A stretch of 64,000 nt of DNA from Bacteroidia bacterium (GTDB lineage Bacteria > Bacteroidota > Bacteroidia > AKYH767-A > OLB10): contig JBAOIA010000011.1 in the NCBI GenBank assembly GCA_037045145.1, positions 992,001 through 1,056,000 of the forward strand, written 5' to 3'. The position numbers and the translations under genes are program-made. Position 1 is the stretch's first letter. Each line of letters begins with the position of its first letter. The notes under the pieces are model-generated. The model did not search any database. It saw nothing but the letters and a program-made list of their open reading frames with translations, and had not been told where the DNA came from. Of the stretch, positions 27,732-37,231 are shown one piece after another.

Positions 27732-28679
27732 ATGCAGGCTTTATCATCAACAAACTTTAAATTTCAGGGACAAACGGCTTTTTATAAAGGCAAGGTCAGA
27801 GATGTCTATTCTATTGATAACAAATGGCTTGTAATGGTTGTTACAGATCGTGTTTCGGCATTTGATGTGGTTTTACCACGTGCTATTCCTTTTAAAGGGG
27901 CAGTTTTAAATCAGATAGCTGCTCATTTTATGCGGGCAACAGCCGATTTAGTACCCAATTGGATTGTTGATATCCCTGATGTTCAGGTATCTATAGGTAT
28001 TCCTTGCAAACCTTTGAAAGTAGAGATGGTTATCAGAGGATATCTTTCAGGTCATGCCTGGCGTGAATACAAACAGGGAAAGAGAATTTTATGTGGTGTT
28101 AAATTACCCGATGGATTGAATGAAAGTGATGCCTTGCCTGAGCCAATAATAACTCCTACCACAAAAGCTGCTCATGGTCATGATCAGGACATCAGCAGAG
28201 AAGAAATAATTAAACAAGGTATTGTAGATGCTACGGTTTATGAGCAGGCAGAACTCTATACCAGAAAATTGTTTCAAAGAGGCTCGGAGATGGCTGCACA
28301 GCGTGGGTTGATTTTAGTAGATACAAAATATGAATTTGGAGTTCATCAGGACAAGGTTTATCTGATTGATGAAATCCATACACCCGATTCGTCACGATAT
28401 TTTTATGCAGATGGTTATGCAGAAAGACAAAAACTCGGGCAACCTCAAAAACAATTGTCAAAAGAATTTTTGAGGCAATGGCTTATTGAAAATAATTTTC
28501 AGGGATTAGCAGGACAGACAGTTCCTGAAATGTCTGACGAAATTGTTCAGATGGTATCGGAGCGTTATATTGAGTTGTATGAAAATATTACAGGGGTGAA
28601 ATTTATGAAGCCTTCACTGGAACAAATAGAAGATAGGATTTTTAATAACATCAATAAGGCATTGCATAAATTGGATTAG
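27732..28679 (+). CDS. purC: Phosphoribosylaminoimidazole-succinocarboxamide synthase PurC
   Basis: SAICAR synthase of de novo purine synthesis (CAIR + Asp + ATP). The protein shows YKGKVRDVY near the start, [31 protein letters not shown] and the VDTKYEFG and [11 protein letters not shown] segments, all diagnostic. At about 315 residues it is the long form common in Bacteroidetes. An ATG at 27723 is in frame, but the ATG at 27732 matches the usual M-AL beginning of relatives. A near-consensus -7 box (TAATTTTA, 27705-27712) lies upstream. Confidence 0.95.
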   Translation: MQALSSTNFKFQGQTAFYKGKVRDVYSIDNKWLVMVVTDRVSAFDVVLPRAIPFKGAVLNQIAAHFMRATADLVPNWIVDIPDVQVSIGIPCKPLKVEMVIRGYLSGHAWREYKQGKRILCGVKLPDGLNESDALPEPIITPTTKAAHGHDQDISREEIIKQGIVDATVYEQAELYTRKLFQRGSEMAAQRGLILVDTKYEFGVHQDKVYLIDEIHTPDSSRYFYADGYAERQKLGQPQKQLSKEFLRQWLIENNFQGLAGQTVPEMSDEIVQMVSERYIELYENITGVKFMKPSLEQIEDRIFNNINKALHKLD

Positions 28680-28786
28680 ATTAGTTTTCTCTGAAGAAAC
28701 AAGCGTTACTCTAAAAGTAATTACTAATAGTGAAAACATGGTTTAAAAAAAGTATTACTTTTACTATTGATTAAAAAAATGTATTT

Positions 28787-29386
28787 ATGAAAAAGCAAAT
28801 TGCATCATTATTATTTATTGCAGCTTTTACTGGAACTGCATCAGCACAAAAAATTAAAATCCTGGATGGCAGCTTGGCCGACCTGAAAGGACAGACTAAG
28901 TTGAATGTTGTTTATGACTATAGCAATATGGGTGTAGGCTCTTTTGCAAAAGAAGAAGAATATGTTGCTAAAAAAACCAAAGAGTATAATGCCAAAGAAC
29001 CCGGACGTGGTGACAGCTGGGCAAAAAGTTGGGTGGCAGATCGTAAAAACAGATTTGAACCAAGTTTTGTGGAGTTGTTCAATAAAAAGTCACCAATGCT
29101 AATTGGCGATTTTACCGATGCCAAATATACCATGAAAGTAAGCACCACATTTACCGAGCCTGGTTTTAACGTTTATGTGACCAGAAAAAATGCATCTATC
29201 AATTTGGAGATTACGATTTATGAAACGGCCAATCCTGAAAAACCAATTTGTAAAATGCAGGGATTAAGATTTCCTGGTCGCACTTTTGGTGGCTATGATT
29301 ATGATACAGGAACACGTGTTTCAGAAGCTTATGCCAAAGCCGGAAAGGATTTAGCTGCTTTTATGGGTAAAAACATGAAAAAATAA
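28787..29386 (+). CDS. Hypothetical secreted protein
   Basis: No family recognised. A 199-residue protein with a clear signal peptide (about 1-20, ending ASAQ) and a mature region rich in Lys, Tyr and Gly that alternates like a beta-rich soluble or lipid-facing domain. There is no lipobox and no T9SS sorting domain, so a periplasmic location is most likely. Relatives of this size and start (KIKILDGSL) occur as hypothetical proteins in Bacteroidetes. The gene stands alone and ends at a strong terminator. Confidence 0.7.
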   Translation: MKKQIASLLFIAAFTGTASAQKIKILDGSLADLKGQTKLNVVYDYSNMGVGSFAKEEEYVAKKTKEYNAKEPGRGDSWAKSWVADRKNRFEPSFVELFNKKSPMLIGDFTDAKYTMKVSTTFTEPGFNVYVTRKNASINLEITIYETANPEKPICKMQGLRFPGRTFGGYDYDTGTRVSEAYAKAGKDLAAFMGKNMKK

Positions 29387-29406
29387 AAAGAGAAATTAGT
29401 CTTTTT

Positions 29407-29448
29407 AAGAGCGAGGCTGGTCAACATGACCAGCCTCGCTCTTTTTTT
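29407..29448 (+). terminator. Strong intrinsic terminator after the 199-residue secreted protein gene
   Basis: A perfect 17-bp stem (29407-29423 pairing with 29427-29443) with a 3-base loop (ACA), followed by a run of T. It sits between this gene and the convergent MscS gene. The minus side lacks a T-run, so it mainly serves the plus strand. Confidence 0.9.
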
Positions 29449-29475
29449 ATTTAATTTATAATTACATTAAAGAAA

Positions 29476-30579
29476 CTATTTCACTTCCTTCTCAATATAA
29501 ACCGAAGTGCTTGGAAATGCAAAATCACTTTTATTATCAGCTACTATTTTCATTACCGCAAAATTGACTTCCTGCCTTGTGTTTTCAAAGTCGCTAAGCT
29601 CTTGTGTTTTTACAAAATAAATGACTTCAATCTCTAAAGCACTTGCCGCTAGGTTGGTAAAGTAAACATTTGGATTCTCATTAACTAAAGGATGTTCATT
29701 GAGCATATTCAATATTTGCTGAATGATATTCTGAATCTGATCAGCTGTTGTAGAATATACTAAGCCAATAACAAATCTATGCCGGTAAAATGTTCTTTCG
29801 GTTTGGTTTTCTAATTCTGCATCCATCATTTTTTTATTCGGAACAATTACTAAAGTTTTTTCGATGGTGCGAACTTTAGTTGAACGGAAACCGACTTCTT
29901 CAATATGGCCACGAAGACTGTCAGTCTTTACCAAATCACCTACCACAAAAGGTTTGTCCATAAAAATCAAGAATGACCCTAATAGATTTTCTAAGGTATC
30001 TTTTGATGCTAAAGCTATAGCTAATCCTCCAATACCTAAACCGGCAATAATACTTGCAACATTGAGCTTAAAAACAGCTCCCAAAATAAAAAGGATACTG
30101 ATGATTACCGTTATTGCTTTAATTGAGGATGCAAAAAAAGGAACAAATAAATCATCCATTTTGGATGTGGTTTTATTCGCCCTTTCACGCATCACCAAAC
30201 CAATATAGTCAATGATACGAATGATAGTCCAGGTAATAAAAAAAACAGTTACAACCTGAAAAAGTAATTTTATTGTCATTCTCAGACCAAACTCACTCTC
30301 TGAGGCAAGTTTCCATTCATCAGGAAAATGCACATAGCGACAGGCAATGTAAATGAATATCAGAAACAGCGTAGCAGAAAAAGGTTTTTGTGTCAGCTCT
30401 ACAAATTTTTTTACACCAATAGTTTTAAAATATTTTTTCAAAACATTGAAAAGTAAAAAAGTCAGAATTCTGGAAATGAGATTCTTGAAAATAAGCCCTG
30501 CCAGAATAAGTCCTGCAAACCACAGATAATCCTCAACGGTGTTTCCTAATATCCTTTGTTGCAGAACATCTATCACCAT
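29476..30579 (-). CDS. MscS-family mechanosensitive ion channel
   Basis: A 367-residue inner-membrane protein with about four or five transmembrane segments in the first 180 residues, the pore-lining helix (ASIIAGLGIGGLAIALASKDTLENLLGS near 175-203, Gly/Ala-rich as in MscS TM3), then the beta domain (FMDKPFVVGDLV, GHIEEVGFRSTKVRT) and the mixed alpha/beta cytosolic domain. It protects against osmotic downshock. Start overlaps the stop of the dehydrogenase gene by one base, so the two are likely co-transcribed. Confidence 0.88.
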   Translation of the reverse strand: MVIDVLQQRILGNTVEDYLWFAGLILAGLIFKNLISRILTFLLFNVLKKYFKTIGVKKFVELTQKPFSATLFLIFIYIACRYVHFPDEWKLASESEFGLRMTIKLLFQVVTVFFITWTIIRIIDYIGLVMRERANKTTSKMDDLFVPFFASSIKAITVIISILFILGAVFKLNVASIIAGLGIGGLAIALASKDTLENLLGSFLIFMDKPFVVGDLVKTDSLRGHIEEVGFRSTKVRTIEKTLVIVPNKKMMDAELENQTERTFYRHRFVIGLVYSTTADQIQNIIQQILNMLNEHPLVNENPNVYFTNLAASALEIEVIYFVKTQELSDFENTRQEVNFAVMKIVADNKSDFAFPSTSVYIEKEVK

Positions 30580-31805
30580 TATAATAGTTTTTTAAGAGCT
30601 ATTTCAAATGCAGCAGAAGCAATACCTTTTTTATCTTTATGTGTTGCAATTACGTCCTGTAATGCATTTTTAATGGTGTTTGCAGCATCATCAAAAATCA
30701 AACGGTCATCAATAACGGCATTCGCATTATGCAAATAAGCAAACACTCTTGCCATTCCACAATTAGCAATAAAATCCGGAATTACACTAATGTGCTTGTC
30801 GCAGTACATTCCAATGGGACCGAAGAAAATCTCTTTATCGGCAAAAGGTACGTTGGCACCACATGAAATGACTTCAAGTTTTTTGCTGATGAGCGATTGC
30901 ATTTGTTCTTGCGTTACCAATCGCGAAGCGGCACCCGGAATAAAAATTTCTGCATCAAGATTCCATACTTTCTCAGCCATTTGTTGTGGCGATAGCATAT
31001 TTTCTGCATGTAGTTTGTTCCCCTGACGATTGTTGAATAAAGTCTTTATCTCTTCAAAAGAATATCCTTTTTCGTTAATTAACCCGCCATCTCTGTCAAT
31101 GATTCCTACAATTTTTACACCCATTTGTGCAAGATAAAATCCGGCAGCAGCAGCCACATTGCCCCATCCCTGAATGACGGCTCTTTTCTCAGAAATTTTT
31201 CCACCCCACAACTCATAGTAATATTTTACTGCATAAGCTACGCCATAGCCGGTAATCATATCAGCTACCCTGTATTTACTATTTAAATTAGGTGATAGTG
31301 AGGCATCTTTCAATTCGAGTGATACACCTTGCTGTAAATTACTGATGCGTTTTTTAATATTTTCTTCACCATCGTTAAAGTGACCAACAGCTGTGCCTTC
31401 CTGTGGATGTAATATTCCTAATTTATTGCAGATGGGTATGACATCATGAATTTCATCTATGTTCAAATCACCACCTGTTCCGTAATATGTTTTTAGCAAT
31501 GGCTTTATAGCTTTAAACCATCGCTCCAGAACCTGATTTTTTCTTGGGTCAGCAGGGTCAAAATTAATTCCTGACTTAGCACCGCCAATTGGCGGGCCAG
31601 ACACTGTAAACTTCACTTCCATGGTTTTGGCAAGCGATTCAACTTCTCTCTTATCACATCCTTTACGCATGCGTGTACCGCCACCGGCAGAGCCATTGCG
31701 AAGGCTGTTGATTACAAGCCACCCTTCAGCGCCTGTTTCAGCATCACTCCATTCAAATACTATTTCAGGGCGCTTTTCTTCAAATTTCTTTAGTAGATCC
31801 AGCAT
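30579..31805 (-). CDS. Glu/Leu/Phe/Val family dehydrogenase
   Basis: A 408-residue NAD(P)-dependent amino-acid dehydrogenase. The dimerisation/catalytic domain has GGGTRMR and the lysine motif PIGGAKSGI (residues 72-80), followed by GTGGDLNIDE. The Rossmann domain starts near 205 (AVIQGWGNVAAAAGFYLA) and the C-terminal EGAN-type segment is ISCGANVPFAD. The length fits glutamate dehydrogenase of the GDH/ELFV superfamily, but substrate preference (Glu versus Leu/Val) is not certain from the sequence. Upstream partner of the MscS gene. Confidence 0.85.
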   Translation of the reverse strand: MLDLLKKFEEKRPEIVFEWSDAETGAEGWLVINSLRNGSAGGGTRMRKGCDKREVESLAKTMEVKFTVSGPPIGGAKSGINFDPADPRKNQVLERWFKAIKPLLKTYYGTGGDLNIDEIHDVIPICNKLGILHPQEGTAVGHFNDGEENIKKRISNLQQGVSLELKDASLSPNLNSKYRVADMITGYGVAYAVKYYYELWGGKISEKRAVIQGWGNVAAAAGFYLAQMGVKIVGIIDRDGGLINEKGYSFEEIKTLFNNRQGNKLHAENMLSPQQMAEKVWNLDAEIFIPGAASRLVTQEQMQSLISKKLEVISCGANVPFADKEIFFGPIGMYCDKHISVIPDFIANCGMARVFAYLHNANAVIDDRLIFDDAANTIKNALQDVIATHKDKKGIASAAFEIALKKLL

Positions 31806-31937
31806 TATGTTTAAAAAATTTGCACGAAAATATTAAATTTTTCTGCTTAAAACCTTTGAAAAAACATCTGTTTCTGAAACCTCAACAACAGTTTTGCAGT
31901 AAAATAGTTTATTATTCTAATTATTATTTTCAATGAC

Positions 31938-32120
31938 ATGAGAAATCAAAGATTTGAGCAAAAAAAGTCCATTAAAGATCATTGGGAAACGGATGACCAT
32001 CATGCAAAAAAGCATAAAATGACCAACCATCGTGAAGAAAAAAATTGGAAGAACAAAATCCTGAAAGAAGAGGATGACGATTTGGATGAAAACTTTTTCC
32101 AATTTGACGATGAGGAATAA
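31938..32120 (+). CDS. Small highly charged hypothetical protein
   Basis: A 60-residue frame between two minus-strand genes. The product has basic and His-rich first two-thirds (KK, HH, KH.K) and an acidic tail (EEDDDLDENFFQFDDEE). The composition is too organised for a random frame, and the antisense frame of similar length looks like a shadow, being mostly hydrophobic. No function can be assigned; no promoter box is clear upstream. Confidence 0.5.
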   Translation: MRNQRFEQKKSIKDHWETDDHHAKKHKMTNHREEKNWKNKILKEEDDDLDENFFQFDDEE

Positions 32121-32156
32121 CCACAACAATTAATCTTCTTAATTAACATTTGTGAC

Positions 32157-33230
32157 TTAGGCCATTAAATAAACGGCACCACCCACAGAATCGGATTTTG
32201 CTCCTGTGACAGAGGCAAGGGTGTTTTTATTGTTGTTTATTCTCAAAAAACCTAAAAGTGCAAATATCAATGCTTCTTTAAAATCAATTATTTTTTCGTC
32301 CGGAACAATAATTTGTACCGATGAACTTTCTTGAATTTTTTGCAATAGAAATTTATTTTTTGTTCCGCCACCGGTCACAAGTAAAGTAGCATTCAACTTA
32401 TTGTCCGAAATGTTTAATGAATCAGCAATTTGTTTTGCAATATGATGTGTAATGGTGTTCATTTTATCATTTAATGCAGCATTAGATGAATCTAAAACAG
32501 GTTGAAAATATTCATGAAACCATTCAGCACCCAAAGAACGCGGATAGGGTTTACTGTAAAATTCTAATGCATTAAGTTTATCCAAGAGTGCTGTATTCAA
32601 TTTTCCTGAAGCAGCAATTTTTCCATCAGAATCAAATTTGTGCCCGCAAGCAGTTGCTATATAATTTAAAGCCATATTAACTGGACAGATATCGAAAGCA
32701 ATCCGCCTGTTGTTTTTCCTAAAGGAAATGTTTGCAATTCCGCCAAGGTTAAGACAAAAATCGTAAGCCCCAAAAAACAATTCATCACCTAAAGGTACCA
32801 ATGGTGCACCCTGTCCTCCTAAGGCAACATCTAAACTTCTGAAATCACAAACGGTAGTTATTCCCGAAGTAGCAGCAATATCGGCACCGTGACCAATTTG
32901 TGTAGTAAAACCATTAGCAGGCTGATGAAAAACAGTGTGGCCATGCGAGGCAATCAAGTCGCATGTAAGCTGATGTTTTTTTAAAAAATTTAAAGCGCAT
33001 TGCCCCAGTAAAACTCCAAATTTGTGATGTAACTCAAAAAGTTTTTCGCCCGAAAGTGTTTTGGCATTGGCTAATGCATCTCTTTGTTTTTGGTCATATT
33101 CAATGGTTTCTGCAGCAACAATTTTATACTTCAAGCCATCAATTGCATCTGTAATATTAACCAATGCAAGGTCTAATCCGTCTAAGGAAGTTCCCGACAT
33201 TAAACCCAACACATTTTTACCTTCTGCCAT
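32157..33230 (-). CDS. anmK: Anhydro-N-acetylmuramic acid kinase
   Basis: Phosphorylates and opens 1,6-anhydro-MurNAc in peptidoglycan recycling. The 357 residues show the ATPase-type phosphate loop LGLMSGTSLDGLD (about 8-20), FDICPVNMALN, and the adenosine motif LVTGGGTKNKFLL near the end. The frame continues upstream to 33284, but the ATG at 33230 matches the family start, and a TACATTTG promoter-like box lies between at 33236-33243, so a nearly leaderless transcript is possible. Divergent from the hybrid histidine kinase. Confidence 0.93.
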   Translation of the reverse strand: MAEGKNVLGLMSGTSLDGLDLALVNITDAIDGLKYKIVAAETIEYDQKQRDALANAKTLSGEKLFELHHKFGVLLGQCALNFLKKHQLTCDLIASHGHTVFHQPANGFTTQIGHGADIAATSGITTVCDFRSLDVALGGQGAPLVPLGDELFFGAYDFCLNLGGIANISFRKNNRRIAFDICPVNMALNYIATACGHKFDSDGKIAASGKLNTALLDKLNALEFYSKPYPRSLGAEWFHEYFQPVLDSSNAALNDKMNTITHHIAKQIADSLNISDNKLNATLLVTGGGTKNKFLLQKIQESSSVQIIVPDEKIIDFKEALIFALLGFLRINNNKNTLASVTGAKSDSVGGAVYLMA

Positions 33231-33303
33231 GACGGCAAATGTAAGATTATGGCAAATTAGTATTGTGTATTTACAACAATTCAATCAACATTAAAAAAAT
33301 CAA

Positions 33304-33332
33304 TTTCAGGGTTAACCAAATACCTATTTTTG
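33304..33332 (+). promoter_or_regulatory. Promoter for the hybrid histidine kinase gene (TTTC - 17 - TATTTTTG)
   Basis: The -7 box TATTTTTG (33325-33332) matches TAnnTTTG exactly. A one-mismatch -33 box TTTC lies at 33304-33307 with a 17-base spacer. The start codon follows 13 bases after the -7 box. Confidence 0.5.
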
Positions 33333-33345
33333 CGTATAAGAAACG

Positions 33346-36300
33346 ATGCCTTCTATCGGAAATAAGCAGAATATAAACACAGTTAGCACTGAATCAGAAG
33401 TGCTGTATAACCGCATATTATTTGCGGTTATAGCAATATGTTATTTGATTTTCGGTATTTTCTTTAGTGAAAAAATTATTGATGTGCTACTGCCACTTAC
33501 ATGGATGGCACTTATACCTTTAGCATTGCTTGCTATCAGCTTTTTTGTTCCTGTTGCAAAAAAGTATTCGGGAGAACAGCTTTCAGGAATGTTTTTGTTG
33601 CTAACAATTCACCTGATGTTTTTTCTTTTTAAGAATAAATTTGCCGGTCATCCGGAGTTTTTATTAGTAACGGTTATTTTATTTTCCAATCTGCATATCC
33701 GCAATGTCATTTACCTTTTGCTGTACAATGTAATTGTTCTTGGCTCGTTGGAATATATTCTCATTTCGGGAACATCAGGAAGTTCCGATCCCGTAAAATT
33801 ATTTTTTGTCATTGTTGTTGCAATGGTATTGAGTTTCCTCTACCAATGGTTTAGCCTTCGCAGGCAAGGCATGAATAGGGATGGCGAAAAATTGTTGGAA
33901 AACAATCTTGAAAAACTTCCATTTGCAGCAATGATTTTCAGTAGAGATAATTTGGCGTTATTGTATTGCAATCGCGAAGCACAGAATTTACTTGGAATAG
34001 ATTCACACGCTGAAATGGATATTCGTACAGTTTTTAAGTTAGATGACTTTTCTGATACGGAACTTTTTGCAAAATCAAAAGCAGGAAACTTTAATAACAT
34101 ATTGGTAGAAACATTTCAGCAGCTGAAAGTTTTGTTAACCATCAGGCAAAATGAAAAGGAAGAGTTGTTGGCATTTGCTGAACTCGAAAAGAAAACAGAA
34201 AAAGAATCCGTTTCACTTCCAGGCCAATATTTTATAACTACAACTGATGGCAAAATTATTGACCTGAGTAAAGAAGCAGAAGATTTTATTACGGTGGACC
34301 TTGGTGTACTTCAACATTTGTTTCAGAATTTTATCATTGAAAACAAACCCTTGCACAATTTTTCGGTGCTGAAGATTAACGATCAGGATCCTTTTGCATT
34401 ACAATTGCAGACTGGAACTTTGGACGATATTCAGGTGTACTATTGGACACCAATTAAAAACTTACAGCCTGTTGAATCTGCTAATGTTGAAGTTGTGTTG
34501 CCCGATGATGGATGGAGCCAATTGGTAATTGATTCTGGAAATGAGTTAATTTCTTTCAGTCCGTCATTTATCAATACAATTGGTTATGATGAGATGGAGC
34601 TTGGTCGCATTTCCGTTGTTCAGCTCATTCATCCTGCCGATACAATGCGTTGGCAACAGCTCATTTCAAATTGCCGTAAAGAGGAAAGAGCCAATGCCAC
34701 AATAAGATTTATCCATAAAAATGGTAAAGTGCATTTTCTTAAATCGTTCTTCAGCAGTAGCGATAATAGCGAAGTGAGAATCTATGCAGAAGATGTTACA
34801 GATTCAATTCTGATGCAACAGGAACTAACTAATGCTCGCGCCAATGTTAATGCAGTTATTGAGAATACAAAAGACTTGATTCTGTCAACAGACATGAATC
34901 ATCGTATTACCGTTATCAATCATTCATGCCAGTTGTTTTTAAATGCCGCAGTGGGAAAGATATTGAGTGTTGATGATGATTTTCGTGCTGCACTGAAAGA
35001 ACAAGATCAAACGCTGTGGTCGCAGCGACATAGTGAGGTTATGAGGGGAAAAAGAGTTACCTATAATGACGAGGTAAGCAGAAACGGAACGGAAAACTAT
35101 TTTGAATTTTCGTTACAACCTGTCGTTGACGAACATAATATTGTAACAGGAGTATCTTTATTTGGTCGTGATATAACACAAAGAGTTCATTTTGAAAATG
35201 AACTGGTAAAGGCAAAAGAAACTGCTGAAACAGCTACTGCTGCCAAATCTCAGTTTCTTGCCACAATGAGTCACGAAATCCGTACACCGCTTAATGGCAT
35301 CGTTGGAATGCTTGAGTTACTTCGCATGACAACACTTAATGACAAACAAAGAGAGTATGTGAGTACATTGCAGTTGAGCAGTGAGAATATGCTTAGTATC
35401 ATCAATGACGTTCTCGATTTTTCTAAGATTGAATCAGATAAGATGGAGCTCGAATATGAGCCATTTGAATTGAAAAAGGTTATTGAAGAAACATTTGATT
35501 TACTCTACTATCGTGCACTTGGTAAAAGACTTGAGCTGTTTTATAATATTGAAAGTACCATTCCAGCCTATGTGATGGGCGATAGCATGCGTCTGAAACA
35601 AGTCCTTGTAAACTTGGTAGGTAATGCCATAAAGTTTACAGAAAAAGGACATATTCTCATTACTGCACAGCTTGTTCCATCAGTGTCAGAAAAGCTTAAC
35701 ATCAAGTTTTCTGTGAAAGACACCGGTTCAGGCATTAGCGAAGAACAAAGACAAAGATTATTTCAGTCATTTCAGCAGGCAGATACTTCCACTTACAGAA
35801 AGTTTGGCGGCACCGGTCTTGGTCTCACCATCAGTGCCAAGCTTGTTACTTTAATGGGTGGCACCATTGAATTGATGAGTGAACCCGGAGCCGGTTCGGA
35901 ATTTTATTTTACCGTAATAACACAACCCGCACCTATAGCTGCTGCAAGAAATGTCCGTTCAAATCTCAGAATTTTAAGAGGGAAAAGAATTTTAATTTTT
36001 TCAACCAACATTGATTTTGATTTGCATCTGAGCGATTTGTTTAATGACTGGCATATATTGCATCAATCAGTTACACAACTAGAGCAAGCAAAGAATGAAC
36101 TTGCATCTGATGCAAATTACGATGCTCTGATTCTTGATGCTCAGATGCAGGATTATCTTCTTTTTGCAGAAGAATTAAAAGAACAGATACGTTCATCAAA
36201 TATTCCTGTGTTTGCATTCAATGCAAGTTTTTCAGGTGGTGATATCATTTATGGTAATAAACTTTTTGAAGCCGTATTGCCGGCAGGTGTTGATGCAATA

Positions 36301-37143
36301 AAAATTTCGTCTGTATTAACAAAGTCATTTATTGACAGTGCTACATCTTTTGCCAGGGGTGATGATGCTGTGCCAGTGTTTGATAGTCAGGTGTCGTTGA
36401 AATACCCACTACAGATCCTGATAGCTGAAGATAATCCAATCAATCAAACGCTTGCAGTGACAGTGTTGGAAAAGTTAGGATACAAACCCGATGTGGTAGA
36501 GAATGGTAAATTGGCGATTGAAAAAGTTGTTGTAAAACAGTATGATCTAATTTTTATGGATGTTCAAATGCCTGAAATGGATGGGTTGGAAGCAACAGCA
36601 GCGCTACGCAAGTTAAACAACAACAGCATAATTATTGCCATGACAGCATTTGCATTGGAAGATGATAAAAAGCAGTGTCTTGATGCAGGAATGAATGACT
36701 ATACGACCAAGCCAATCAGAATTGAAGTTGTGCAGTCATTACTCGAAAAATGGGGTGAGGTGATTTTAAAAAGCAAGGCTGCACAAAATGATGAACCTTT
36801 GATTGACAAGCAAACCATTGAAAGACTGAAGGCAATGGCTGTAGGAGATGATACATCTTTTGTAAAAAATATTTTTGAACTTTTTCTTAAACAGATGGAT
36901 AACCTACATGCCGATATGAGTAATTTTTTCAATGAACATGATGCCAATGGTTTGTATAAAGCTTCACATAAATTAAAAGGAAGCGCTCTCAATATTGGTG
37001 CAAAGAGATTATCAGAAGTTTGCCGTATCATAGAAGAAAAAGGAAAACTTGGTGACCTTACCGGAATGAATGAATTGATTCAGCAATTGACAGAAGTTAT
37101 TTCATTAACCAAGAATGAAGTCAGGAGCTTGAACTTAGCTTGA
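33346..37143 (+). CDS. Hybrid sensor histidine kinase with PAS, pseudo-receiver, receiver and Hpt domains
   Basis: A 1265-residue phosphorelay protein. In order: about six transmembrane helices (25-170), PAS-like domains (about 175-240, 390-490 and 500-620), a HisKA dimerisation domain with the phosphorylatable His in [11 protein letters not shown] (near 642), an ATPase domain ([10 protein letters not shown] near 760, [10 protein letters not shown] near 822), a degenerate receiver (about 877-990) with Ser-Thr replacing the first-strand acidic pair, an intact receiver (LIAEDN near 1025, phospho-Asp in [11 protein letters not shown] near 1071), and an Hpt domain (ASHKLKGSA, His near 1207). Phosphate should flow His-Asp-His to an unlinked regulator. 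No DNA-binding output gene is adjacent. The signal is unknown. Confidence 0.92.
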   Translation: MPSIGNKQNINTVSTESEVLYNRILFAVIAICYLIFGIFFSEKIIDVLLPLTWMALIPLALLAISFFVPVAKKYSGEQLSGMFLLLTIHLMFFLFKNKFAGHPEFLLVTVILFSNLHIRNVIYLLLYNVIVLGSLEYILISGTSGSSDPVKLFFVIVVAMVLSFLYQWFSLRRQGMNRDGEKLLENNLEKLPFAAMIFSRDNLALLYCNREAQNLLGIDSHAEMDIRTVFKLDDFSDTELFAKSKAGNFNNILVETFQQLKVLLTIRQNEKEELLAFAELEKKTEKESVSLPGQYFITTTDGKIIDLSKEAEDFITVDLGVLQHLFQNFIIENKPLHNFSVLKINDQDPFALQLQTGTLDDIQVYYWTPIKNLQPVESANVEVVLPDDGWSQLVIDSGNELISFSPSFINTIGYDEMELGRISVVQLIHPADTMRWQQLISNCRKEERANATIRFIHKNGKVHFLKSFFSSSDNSEVRIYAEDVTDSILMQQELTNARANVNAVIENTKDLILSTDMNHRITVINHSCQLFLNAAVGKILSVDDDFRAALKEQDQTLWSQRHSEVMRGKRVTYNDEVSRNGTENYFEFSLQPVVDEHNIVTGVSLFGRDITQRVHFENELVKAKETAETATAAKSQFLATMSHEIRTPLNGIVGMLELLRMTTLNDKQREYVSTLQLSSENMLSIINDVLDFSKIESDKMELEYEPFELKKVIEETFDLLYYRALGKRLELFYNIESTIPAYVMGDSMRLKQVLVNLVGNAIKFTEKGHILITAQLVPSVSEKLNIKFSVKDTGSGISEEQRQRLFQSFQQADTSTYRKFGGTGLGLTISAKLVTLMGGTIELMSEPGAGSEFYFTVITQPAPIAAARNVRSNLRILRGKRILIFSTNIDFDLHLSDLFNDWHILHQSVTQLEQAKNELASDANYDALILDAQMQDYLLFAEELKEQIRSSNIPVFAFNASFSGGDIIYGNKLFEAVLPAGVDAIKISSVLTKSFIDSATSFARGDDAVPVFDSQVSLKYPLQILIAEDNPINQTLAVTVLEKLGYKPDVVENGKLAIEKVVVKQYDLIFMDVQMPEMDGLEATAALRKLNNNSIIIAMTAFALEDDKKQCLDAGMNDYTTKPIRIEVVQSLLEKWGEVILKSKAAQNDEPLIDKQTIERLKAMAVGDDTSFVKNIFELFLKQMDNLHADMSNFFNEHDANGLYKASHKLKGSALNIGAKRLSEVCRIIEEKGKLGDLTGMNELIQQLTEVISLTKNEVRSLNLA

Positions 37144-37200
37144 TTATTGAACCTTATTGCTGATGTAACTTAGGATACAAAAGCCCTTATTTCATTTTCG

Positions 37201-37208
37201 TACCTTTG
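37201..37208 (+). promoter_or_regulatory. Promoter -7 element (TACCTTTG) for the P5C dehydrogenase gene
   Basis: Exact TAnnTTTG match, 23 bases before the ATG at 37232, in the gap after the histidine kinase gene. A -33 TTTG is not evident. Confidence 0.5.
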
Positions 37209-37231
37209 CGCACTATTAAATTAATTAAGGT

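Noticed and set aside
31917..32129. 70-codon minus-strand frame opposite the small charged protein
   Set aside because: Mostly hydrophobic Phe/Leu runs expected from the complement of Lys/Glu codons; the plus-strand frame is a better gene.
33236..33243. TACATTTG box as the definite anmK promoter
   Set aside because: Matches the -7 consensus but lies only 5 bases from the start codon and has no -33 box, so it is mentioned only in the gene entry.
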